Source: Membranipora membranacea
Taxonomy: Eukaryota; Bryozoa; Gymnolaemata; Cheilostomatida; Membraniporidae
Assembly (NCBI GenBank): GCA_914767715.1
Contig: OU612071.1
Coordinates: forward strand, 3,534,001-3,598,000
Reading direction: 5' to 3'
DNA length: 64,000 bases
The notes under the pieces are model-generated. The model was not told the origin of the DNA. It saw only the letters and a list, made by a program, of their open reading frames with translations, and did not search any database. Position numbers and translations under genes: made by a program. Shown piece by piece: positions 11,052 through 21,708 of this stretch; position 1 is the first letter of the stretch, and each line of letters opens with the position of its first letter.

Positions 11052-13238
11052 GTAAATAACAGTGAAAACTGGTGTTAACGTGTCAAAACGTCACTCGTTT
11101 GTATTCTATTTAAGGTATCATAATGATGCATATTATCAAAGGCTTAAAGCGGGAGTACGGGTCAGATTCACTTTCTCTTGTCCCTATCCAGGTTGATAGA
11201 TCACCCGATTCTTAATACGTACATGTGCTCCAATTCGGCGCCAAATACATCATAACAATTTGTTTACATTTATAGGCAGGAATATGATGTCATAAGTAGG
11301 ACTCACATAAACAATTCCCTATCAATCAATAATGACTGATTTACATTTAGCGATATTTAGTATTTTTGAAAATCATTATAGCTACACACTCCTCAACCAT
11401 ATTTGACTCTGCTGATGTAGTTTAACCTAATTTTTCTTTTTTAAAAGAAGATAAGATGTCAAAAAGTGTAGGAATACAATAATCTTCAGTTCAGTTTATA
11501 GTTAAATTACAGCGTCACAATGTCTGTCAAAGCAGGTGCACTGCATGATATTGATTTACTAATGAATTATGAATCAATATATCATTTATCATCATGCTTT
11601 ACGCTATTAAATATGGCTCAATGTAGCTAAATGTCAAAAGAAAGTTGGCAGAATTAAAGATACAGTTTTTTTGGAAGAGTTTATAGCGGCCGGAATTCCA
11701 TTACTCACAACTAGATCACAGTGAAGTAAGTGAAAAAGGCCCTGATTACTGCAGGAGAGTTTCGAATCTCAAAGCATAGTGTTGGGGGTTAATCGGGTTA
11801 GAGGGGTAACAATGCGCTAGATGTTTAAGGACCAGTAAGTTGGTAGTATAAACCCATTCACGTGCAGTAGAGATAGACACATGGACGGACCGCACGAGAC
11901 CACTGGTCCGAAAAATCTCTCAGTGGCACATCTGAAGGAATTGCGCAGGACTAGGTATATATGAGATGTGAAATTCAACTACGTAATTATGAGGAAAATA
12001 TCACTGAGAACAATAATCAGTAAGGCAGACACAATATAGCACACTGGAATGGGGAGGGAGTAGATGGGCTGTGGAATAAGGACAGGTCTGTGTAGTCTAT
12101 TGGTGAAAAAACACTTCTTCACATCCGTCGGTGTTAAATAAGTCGCATAACAATTCTTGTTCCCATATTATTACTCCCCGCACAAGTTGACCACTGTATA
12201 TGGACTATTGAGTCTCTATAATTAATGCTGGATCTAAATTTCAGTTCCTATCGTGGACCGATTCATTATCGTCATACTGCACAGCAGTCCTGGTTGTTGC
12301 TCCAAGTCATCAGAAAAATGAATACACAAATTGAAGTTCTTTCAGCTCAATGACAATTATGAAAATGAAACCAAATTAGCACATCAAAATCATCGGCAGT
12401 AGAATTTTATGACACAGTTATGCAACCGATGGTTCATTATTGATTTTGTAGTGAATTGTAAATCAACTGGTCATCATTCATCACGCTGTATGCTACTAAG
12501 TACGGCTCAATGGAAGTTCCCACTTGGAAATTACCGTGATGTCATATGTTTTGGATGTAAATTTGAGCATAGCATATTGGTAAATGGAAGTCGCTTAACA
12601 TATTTTTGTCCATAATATTACTCCCCACATAAGTAAACCCCTGTAGGTGTACTAACAATTCTCTATAATGAATGCTGTACCTGAACTGCTCAACCTCTTT
12701 AAGTTTCATCATGTTTGTTTTTTTCAAGATCAAATTAAACATTTAAATCAAATAAAAAAAAACTGAATCTTATAAATCACGAAATGCCGCCATTCATATT
12801 CATTATCACTCTGTGTGAAAAAGCTCAGGTTTATTTATGATAAATATTCTAAACTTCAATAACATGAGCTGATCGATGTTACGTCAATTGATGCGGCGAG
12901 CTAATTATAACAGCAAAATATTTGTCTTGGTCAAGAATAGACTAGTCCTGCAGCTGAAGCACATGACTGTGTTGTTTTAATTGTGTGTTTTATGCTGAGT
13001 TGTGGTACGATTTGCTGGATTTTGCTTCATCATAATTTCGGAGGCTCAAAAGTCAGACTAGATATTGGACGGATGAAAAAGTGAAAGTATTTTGTAGCTA
13101 GTGTCATATGCCATTTATTGATCTTTTTTTGTCAACACATGATAGAAGAGTTATTACAATACAGATTCTATGACTGATCTATGATCTGCGTTATCGCCAC
13201 TAAATCATTATTAATGGATAATTAATGTCAAGCCTTAG

Positions 13239-13456
13239 GGCTGCAATCTACAAATCAAAGGCCAGACTATATGGTTGATATGATATTGAATGAATACAGA
13301 ATTTTGATATTTTTTGCTAACCCCATTATTTCTCTATGCTAAAGCCTAGTTAGTGTATCCATAATGGCTTTGTGTTCGCTAGTGCTGACACCGTATATTG
13401 TGCCAAAGTTTTATCTATGTAGTGATTTACATGCAGCTTAGCTATGTAAACAGCAT
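13239..13456. other. Linker at the inversion junction, shared with the host-gene intron
   Basis: About 220 bases match 52538-52759 closely (CCTTAGGGCTGCAATCTACA and following). At the right copy the first bases, CCTTAGGG, are the start of the Ig-like exon, followed by its splice acceptor and intron. The junction with the inverted half-unit therefore falls almost on that exon edge. Units 2, 3 and 4 lack the linker at their starts. It marks the switch from inverted to direct orientation. Confidence 0.8.
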
Positions 13457-15730
13457 AAATATACCATTTGTTTTAATATTTGTGAAAGATCAGTCTCTAA
13501 TTATACTTTGCGAAGCTAAATCCTACATCAAATAAAAGTTTGCACGTTGTAACAGAAATAACTAGGTTTGGTCTTCAGGTTATGATCCCAGCGTTGACTG
13601 ATTTGGACATTCTATATACCGTTGGAAAGCTGAGCTGAGCTACTGATCGATAATAGCTCATCAAAAACATGATTGGATTAAATTGCGTCACTTTATCGGA
13701 GAAATTAGGCAGAAGAGGCTGTTCTTAGCAAAGTGGATGGCTGCGCTACATTGATAAACAGCCAATTTGAGGGGCTTTTAAGGTGTTTTTCGGCATTCCG
13801 TGTGGCGCAATTCGAGGAAGACTAATACATAGTACCATATTCTGTTGGCCTTTCCTCTTTGTACTATGCTGAATCAAAGCGGCTTCGTATGTGAGAATTT
13901 TCAAAATAAACTTGTCTGGCCTTACTGCTGGACCTTTTGACAGCATGTTTGACGTTATTGATAATGGCGCAAAATGTATTCACCATTGATGGTCTAACCT
14001 GATATTGATACATTTGATATACTGCTGAAACTTGTGGTGTGTGTCATTTAAACAGCAATATAGTGGAAAAAAGGAAATAATTTGCCCTTTTTTATTCGAA
14101 CCGTTCCTAATCTTTGCTTCAAATTTCGTATTATATCATCAAAATAAAAATCTATTCATTTGCACACAGCGTGACCCCTTGACTTCAACCAGCGTGTATT
14201 GCCATTTTTGCACAAAACTACGTGGACCATTTTCAATCTAAGCCTGTGATTTATTTTCTAATGAAATGAACCTTCCTTTTGACTACAGAGCAGCTTCTTA
14301 ACAAGCTCTGTATGAAGTAACGGAGTCAGAATAGTAATCTGCAAAAAAACAGCACCTGTTCCCAACATTGGCCTAAAAATGATATGATAATAATTAAAAT
14401 GACATCAATTGAGTTGCCATTTTGACAAACTATAATGCGTAACCCCAACAATCATTATTGTTATTTTTGTAAAATTTGGCTCCTGTCCCTAATAATTGCC
14501 GAAATATGATTCATATCATTTATGGCACTAATTTCATTTTGACAGGTGTCACCATGATTATTATCTATAATGAAAATTGTGTTAGATACGGCAACCAAAA
14601 CTGGTGTGTTATGTGTCCTATTTTGAGCTGACAACAATAACCACTGCGTGGGCTTTCTGTTGTTGATTGCTGCTTTATTCATATTTCATTGAACCTGCTG
14701 AAAAGCTCAAGAAATAGAAATGTATAACAGGAAATCGTTCAAATGCAATTTGACACTGTTTATGTAAATCCTGTTCCTGTTTTTAATAGTTCCCAACAAC
14801 AAAGTGATTATAATTCAAGACTTTAACTGCACTTAATTTTTGTCAGGTTTAACTGTGACAAGCTTTTAACAATGATAAATGTCTTTTATGTTCTCTTTTG
14901 AGTACCATTTGTGGAAAAACAATGTATTATTTTTCTATCAAGTGTCTATTATTGCTCCTATTATTGCAATCGTCATCATCATAACCTGATCAAAAACCTC
15001 GTGGGTTGTTTTATGGCACTTCTGATCATGCCACGCACACTCATAAAAAAATATTACTTAGCTCTTAAATACACCTGATTGCCAGGCTGATCATTTGACT
15101 CTAATTAACTGTACAGCTCTTCTTTAGCTTGTTGGATGTAACTCTAGAATAGCAGTTTTCTCTAAATGATGCAAGATTGGCCCAGCCTCTAAGCACTCTC
15201 CATACTCTGTCGATCAGTGACACAAATATTGCATGTTCCATTGATGTGATTGAGTTTTAACAGATCAGTAGGGAAATTACAAAGCGTTATCTTTTACAGG
15301 TTCTTCAATATTTGTTGAAACTGAATCGCATCTTACGGCAAATATTTGATTCAAGTGTGAATTTGTTTTTGGGCCAGCTTTGCATGTAGCAGGCAAACAA
15401 CCTTGAGAGTAATTCAAAACAATAGGCGTGTTGCCATATGCGGGTATGTTTTCTAGGCCACGTGAGTTTTTATTCTAGGACAGGACAGACAGTGCCTCCA
15501 CTAGATCTACAGGTATGTTCACAAAACGACTTTGATTTTCACCCTGTCATACCAAAAGCCGCAAGCTAAATATACTTCCATGCTATGCTGTATGACATAT
15601 CATCATCAGGTCATGACCTGCAGATAGCTTTCACATAAACCTGTCTGGGATAATCCCTCGACAATATTGTGTGAACTACTACAGCTAATGACCTTCTAGG
15701 AAATTTCATAGTTTTGTTCTCATTAACAAT

Positions 15731-16290
15731 CAATAATAATAATAATAATAATAAAGTTTATTTGCGAAACGCTTAATAATATTTCTAAGTGTTATTACAT
15801 CAAAACCAATAAAAAAAAGGTGAAATAAAATGGATAAAATATGTGCATGAGGATAAATTAGAACATAATTCTGATACTGCTATATAAATTTATAAAATAA
15901 AATCTAATTACTTAAAGTACAACCTAAATAAATATGTTTTAGTAGCGGACTTAAAACCGGTAAGGCTCGGCAACAGCTGCAAATCAGGGGGCAGGGAATT
16001 CCAGAGGGTTACGAGTGATGATGGTAGGGATTTTCCACCGAATGTGGCCAAGTTGGAGGTGTGAAGGGATGCGACAATGATTTTTTAGCTGCTTCTAGTG
16101 ACACGGCGAGGTTCAGGAATGTAGAATTGATTGATGAAATAAGCATTTATTATCACAGTATTAAGATAAATGCTCATCATAAAACTTCGAAGCTCACTGT
16201 CGGACAGCTGGTCCAGCACCAATCTGTTTTGTTAGGGCTGTAGTTTATGAAAAATGGTGGGGGAGGCAAATGTCTGTGGCGAGTTCAAGG
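15731..16290 (-). mobile_element. LINE 3' end relic with RT tail and (TTA)n terminus, unit 1
   Basis: Read on the minus strand, a frame ending in TAA at 15908-15910 encodes a reverse-transcriptase C-terminus. It contains LWNSLPPDLQLLPSL and FKSATKTYLFRLYFK, the standard WNSLP...FK tail of CR1/L2/Jockey-like elements. The frame continues rightwards to about 16290 with in-frame stops, for example at 16085-16087. A short 3' UTR ends in (TTA)n, seen as AATAATAAT at 15732-15754, a typical LINE terminus. It differs from the LINE at 2.9-6.5 kb. This is the longest of the four copies; the other units keep shorter pieces. Confidence 0.8.
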
Positions 16291-16675
16291 CATCACCAGT
16301 GAGCTCCTACCCGAGCAATTCAAACATATAAAAAGGAAATTGACATCCCAGATGATCGGATTCTGACATTATATGTTCGATTATAGTGTTTTAAGGCCAC
16401 TGTATTTTACTTTCTAGGTTATGGGAAAAGAATTGGCACCTATCCTTGAAATTGACAAAGAGAAAACATGATCAACACATAAAATATCATATTTCATTCT
16501 TACATTATAGCATATTTTTCATCTATATTCAAATATCCGTGTCATTTTCAGGTTGCTATTATCTTTTTCTGTCCAACTTGCTTCATTGTAAGCAAGTTTT
16601 CTTCACGTGTAAATAGAGAAGATAAAACTATCAAATTTACTTTCGGCAGTTCTGTTTGGTTATATCATACAAACG

Positions 16676-16870
16676 TACATGGTGCTGCTTATACCGAAAG
16701 GCTGGGATAGACCGCTAGCACAGAGCAGTCTGGGTGGCCAGAACAAGTAATAAAAACCACCTTAGCCCTTTGTCCTTCAAACCCAATATCCGCAACAAAC
16801 TCCTCTGATATGTACACAGCAACTCCACCATGAAACCGAGATCTGCTGAACCAGTTTTAACCATAATATA
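16676..16870 (-). mobile_element. LINE endonuclease fragment, unit 1
   Basis: The minus strand encodes RFHGGxAVYISEEFV-like sequence, matching the RxxxHGGGVAIYI block of LINE endonucleases. It is clearest in unit 4 (44587-44847) and present in unit 3 (35395-35610). It lies upstream, in minus-strand terms, of the RT tail, so both may derive from one element with its middle deleted. The fragment is short and decayed. Confidence 0.5.
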
Positions 16871-17267
16871 GTTCTCATTAAAATTGAGGTATGCTTCTGG
16901 AAGAGTAGTTTATAATAGATTTCACTACTTCGAGTGAAAAAAATAGCCAAATTACCCTGTTAAATTGTCCCATCACTAAACAGAGTATTGTTGCATGTCA
17001 ACGTAATCTTCTTTGGTTGCAATTAAATTTTTTGTTCTGTATAGAAACAATCTGTTTCATTCAAAAATATCTAATTGTAAATTAAATCTGAGACAGAACC
17101 GTAATTAAAGTTCCCCTTTGCTGGCAATTCTCTTTGCTGTGCAATCAAGTTATGTTATATTTGCAGCCAAGGTCAATTGATGTGAAACATAGCTAAGACT
17201 AATCTTCAGTAGGGTGATGCCAAGATAGGCCAGAAAAATTACCTCAAACTCAAGTTGAAACAGTCGA

Positions 17268-17480
17268 CTTTTCATTAGAGTCTATGCAACTGAAAACCAC
17301 TACATTATCAATACTTTTGTCGTTCTGTGCTTTACACTCTGCTTCATGAATCAATACTACCACTATCGAATTAGATGAGATCAAATGAAATGTAGCAACC
17401 AAATCAAATTTGATCAGATCGGACTTACCACAATAACTTACCTCCTTGACCTAGAGAATGTATGTAACTGTAATCTTAGG
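17268..17480 (-). pseudogene. Relic of peptide gene exon 1 and intron 1, unit 1
   Basis: The minus strand carries ACATTCTCTAGGTCAAGGAG before GTAAG, the counterpart of ACATTCTCTATCTCAAGAAG before GTAAG at the exon 1 donor of the live copies. Leftwards it follows intron 1 of the live gene (TCTGTGCTTTACA, GAGATCAAAT, AGTCTATGC), with many substitutions. No promoter, signal exon or mature exon is left. It is orientated opposite to copy B. Confidence 0.75.
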
Positions 17481-20400
17481 CAAATTGCATCATGTTTGTT
17501 TTTTCACAATCAAATTAAAACTGAGTCTTTTAAATTACGTTATGACGTACATACAGTCATTCAAATTTATTCTCATGTATTCAAAAGATAAAAATATCCA
17601 GGCTAATTTGAATCTAATAGATTATGCCTCGACATACGTGGGCTGATTAATGTGGCATTGTTTGATATTGGCAAGCAAATTATAACATCAAAATTTTCTC
17701 CTTGTCAGAAATAGACTAGTTATGTAGCTAAAGCGCATGACTTGTCGGTTTTAATCGATGGTCTTCTGCCAAGTTGCTGGATTTTGCATCATCATAATTG
17801 AGGAGTGTCAAAACAGAAAGGATATTGGGAGAATAGAAGTCACAAACAATTTTGAAGCAAGTTGGCGTTGGCGTTGTCATTTATTGCTGATAGCGGAATT
17901 GATGATCTGTTTTAATCGCAACATTGTGATAGAAGAGTGATTTTATTATACAGATCCTAAGACTGATCTATGCTGTCTTTTTTGCTTGTATTTTGCCTCA
18001 TCATGATTGAGGAAGGTCAATATTCGGACAAGGTCATGGGTGAGAAAAAAAGTAAAACTATCGGCAAATTTCATTATTTGAAAATGATAGAAGAACGGCA
18101 AATTGCCATTTCTGTTTGACCATGACATGGTGATGAAATAGTTATTATTATACAGATCCTGTGGCTGATTTATTCTCTTTACCATTGCCGCTAGATGTTA
18201 AATGTTAATAAACCAATATATAGCAGTACCATGACAATGCAAAAGTGCAGTTTTGAAAATATAAATTTATAGACGGCTGATAGAAGCCTGATAGACAACA
18301 TCACGCACCAGCGTATGCTTTAGCTTAATCATCGCGATCGTTTAATGACCTCCCCAGTGTTATTATAGAATTGATGAAAGTCAATTTTCCATGATACTTC
18401 GTTAGAAGAGGATGGCGAAATTTCTTGTGAAAATTGTTCATGATTAATAATCAATGAAAAACCCCTCAATAATGTCATAAGTCCAGTATATACAGTGTTA
18501 ACTAATGACAGTCCTGTTCTACATGATTTTCAAAGTGATAGTATTTGATAGTTTCTGCTGTTATACTAGAAATAAAATACATGGAGTTTCAACGGTCAAT
18601 AGAAAATGGATACAGCCGGGGTAGTAATATGTTTTATGATGGATAAAAGTTTCAAGTCAAGTATTGACAATGACGAAAGAAAATAAAATTATATTTGTTG
18701 CCAGGCTTGTGAAAAACATAGTACATATTATTATGTATATTATTAGATTATATTTGATAGGCTTGACATTAATTATCAATTAATAATGATTTAGTGGCGA
18801 TAACGCAGATCATAGATCAGTCATAGAATCTGTATTGTAATAACTCTTCTTAATAAAAAAAGATCAATAAATGGCATTTGACACTTGCTACAAAATACTT
18901 TCACTTTTCCATCTGTCCAATATATAGTCTGACTATTGAGCCTCCTCAATTATGATGAAGCAAAATCCAGCAAATTGTACCACAATCAGCATAAAACACA
19001 CAATTAAAACAACACAGTCATGTGCTTCAGCTGCAGGACTACTCTATTCTTGACCAAGACAAATATTTAGCTGTTATAATTAGCTCGCCGTATCAATTGA
19101 CGTAACATCGATCAGCTCATGTCTTTTGAAGTTTAGAATATTTATCCTAAATAAACCTGAGCTTTTTCACACGGAGTGATAATGAATATGAATAGCGGTA
19201 TGTCGTTATTTATAAGATTCAGTTTTTATTTGATTTGATTTAAATGTTTAATTTGATCTTGAAAAAAACAAACATGATGAAACTTAAAGAGGTTGAGCAG
19301 TTCAGGTACAGCATTCATTATAGAGAATTGTTAGTACACCTACAGGGGTTTACTTATGTGGGGAGTAATATTATGGACCAAAAAAATTGTATGCGACTTT
19401 CTTTTACCAATATGCTATGCTCAAATTTACATCCAAAACATATGACATCACGGTAATTACCAAGTGGGAAATTCCACTGAGCCGTACTTAGTAGCATACA
19501 GCATGATGAATGATGACCAGTTGATTTACAATTCACTACAAAATCAATAATGAACCATGGGTTGCATAACTGTGTCATAAAATTCTACTGCCGATAATTT
19601 TGATGTGCTAATTTGGTTTCACTTTCATAATTGTCATTGAGCTGAAAGAACTTCAATTTGTGAATTTATTTTTCTGATGACTTGGAGCAACAACCAGGAG
19701 CTGCTGTGCAGTATGACGATAATGAATCGGTCCACGATAGGAACTGAAATTCAGATCAAGCATTAATTATAGAGACTTGGTAGTCCATCTACAGTGGTCA
19801 AATTGTGCGGGGAGTAATAATATGGGAACAAGAATTGTTATGCGACTTAATCAACACTGACGGATGTGAAGAAGTGTTTTTTCACCAATAGACTACACAG
19901 AGCTCCCTGACCTGTCCTTATACCACAGCCCATCTACTCCCTCCCCATTCCAGTGTGCTATTTTGTGTCTGCCTTACTGATTATTGTTCTCTGTGATATT
20001 TTCCTCTTAATTACGTAGTTGAATTTCACATCTCATATATACCTAGTCCTGCGCAATTCCTTCAGATGTGCCACTGAGAGATTTTTCAGACCAGTAGTCT
20101 CGTGCGGTCCGTCCATGAGTCTATCTCTACTGCATGTGAATGGGTTTATACTACCATCTTACTGATCCTTAAACACCTAGAGCATTGTTATCCCTCTAAC
20201 CCGATTAACCCCCAACACTATGCTTTGAGATTCGAAACTCTCCTGCTGTAATCAGGGCCTTTTTCACGTACTTCACTGTGATCTAGTTGTGAGTCGTGGA
20301 ATTCCGGCCGCTATAAACTGTTCCAAAAAACTGTATCTTTAATTCTGCCATCTTTGAGCCATATTTAATAGCGTAAAGCATGATGATAAATGATATATTG

Positions 20401-20801
20401 ATTCATAATTCATAATAAAATCAATATCATGCAGTGCACCTGCTTTGACAGACATTGTGACAGCTATAATGTGACTATAAACTGAACTGAAGATTATTGT
20501 ATTCCTACACTTTTTTACATCTAATTTTCTTTTAAAAAAGAAAAAATTAGGTTAAACTACATCAGCAGAGTCAAATATGGTTGAGGAGTGCGTAGCTATA
20601 ATGATTTTCAAAAATACTAAATATCGCTAAATGTAAATCAGTCATTATTGATTGATAGGGAATTGTTTATGAGAGTCCTACTTATGACATGATATTCCTG
20701 CCTATAAATGTAAACAAATTGTTATGATGTATTTGGCGCCGAATTGGAGCACATGTACGTATTAAGAATCGGGTGATCTATCAACCTGGATAGGGACGGG
20801 A

Positions 20802-20932
20802 GAAAGTGAATCTGACCTGTACTCCCTCTTTAAGCCTTTGATAACATGCAACATTATGATACCTTAAATAGAATACCAACCAGTGACGTTTTGACACGTT
20901 AACACCAGTTTTCACTGTTATTTACTATAAAA
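20802..20932 (+). promoter_or_regulatory. Promoter region of copy B
   Basis: TATAAAA lies at 20926-20932 and initiation is expected near 20956. Upstream are an IRF/ISRE-like GAAAGTGAA at 20802-20810, a GATA-type TGATAA at 20839-20844 and a CRE half-site TGACGT at 20884-20889. The elements recur in copies C and E. Their use is inferred: immune-peptide promoters in other invertebrates often combine GATA and stress or immune elements, but short motifs also occur by chance. Confidence 0.6.
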
Positions 20933-21317
20933 GCTCAAGACTCTGCAGACATCAACATCACAAACATTCTCTATCTCAACAAGGTAAGTATCTGTAATAA
21001 ATCTGAATTTACAATATTAGATATAGTTTGATCTCATTAAATCTGATAGGGGTAGTCTTTTTCCATGATACACCATGTAAAGCACAGAATGATGATAGTA
21101 TTGTAAGGGTACAAGCTCTTAGTAGCATAGACTATAAAGAAATAAGGGGTATGTTTGTGCACTGTATTTTGGTTATCATTCCTGCATTGAACACTCAAGG
21201 GTCTCAGGTAAAGTCATCATGATCTCTCATCATACATATATATATAATAAAAATCTCATTGGTCGTTTGTTTTGTAGCATATCTGCAAAGAGTTTTATAG
21301 ATCAACCTTCTATCACG

Positions 21318-21708
21318 ATGTCGAGCATCAAATCACTGATCCTTATTCTAGCATTTATCTGCCTTGGTTTGTTCTGCAGCTCCACCACAGCGGCTTGTAA
21401 GTTATTATGCTCAGTACTTGTTCCCAATATCTCAAACACACTTTACATGTTTGCTGTTACTCTTGAGAATATATGTAGACAGATTGGAATATTGCCTCAA
21501 ACGCCAGTTTTCTTGACTAGTATTTTATTGTATTGTAGCGTGCTCCTCATCCTCAGTCTGTCCAGGGTCTGACGGTTTCTGTCACGTCTCTTGTGGCGTG
21601 AAAGGTTACTGTACGGGATCCTGCTCTGGAAGTAAGTGCTGCTGTACTGGTACTGCACCCGATGACTGTGACCCTGGATGTGCGGGAGCTCAGTGTGTTA
21701 ACCCCTAA
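21318..21708 (+). CDS. Secreted 12-cysteine peptide, copy B (CS-alpha-beta defensin-like)
   Basis: Exon 1 (about 20956-20983) is non-coding. Intron 1 is 20984-21277. Exon 2 (21278-21396) holds the 5' UTR and residues 1-26. Intron 2 is 21397-21538 (142 bp, phase 1). Exon 3 (21539 onward) encodes the mature part, stopping at TAA 21706-21708, with AATAAA at 21842-21847. The signal peptide has a LILIL core and a predicted cut after STTAA. Cysteines fall at residues 28, 34, 41, 45, 51, 55, 60, 61, 62, 70, 74 and 79. Residues 34-62 fit C-x6-C-x3-C-x5-C-x3-C-x4-C-x-C, close to eight-cysteine molluscan-type defensins, with residues 63-82 as a cysteine-containing extension. Net charge of the mature part is about -2. 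The upstream ATG in the same open frame is in intron 1, so residue 1 is the Met of MSSIK. Function as a defence peptide is inferred. Confidence 0.88.

Larger units (their letters stand above)
9178..13238 (-). repeat. Inverted half-unit of the amplicon, carrying gene copy A
   Basis: This 4-kb block is the reverse complement of about 18770-22745 in direct unit 1 and of its counterparts. It contains peptide gene copy A with its promoter and 3' flank. The left border is at TTACAATTACTTTATTACTGAG near 9178, where similarity to the direct units ends. The right border is at GTCAAGCC near 13235, where the Ig-gene linker begins. With the direct block at 18.8-22.7 kb it forms a long inverted repeat with a 5.5-kb spacer. 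Apart from copy A no gene is seen in it. Confidence 0.9.

Noticed and set aside
19244-19456. 70-codon frame beginning MFNLILKKTNMMK, repeated in the units, with an opposite-strand frame
   Set aside because: No domain or splice signals. The segment is part of the inverted-duplication arm and has a diverged mirror copy without the frame.
19430-20260. Search for tRNA-like B boxes such as GATTCGAAACTC near 20228
   Set aside because: The motif is a small palindrome without a matching A box or cloverleaf.
21219-21572. 117-codon frame with an ATG upstream of the signal peptide
   Set aside because: The upstream ATG lies in intron 1, and the frame's C-terminal half is intron 2 plus exon 3 in the wrong frame. 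The spliced 82-residue product explains the sequence better.
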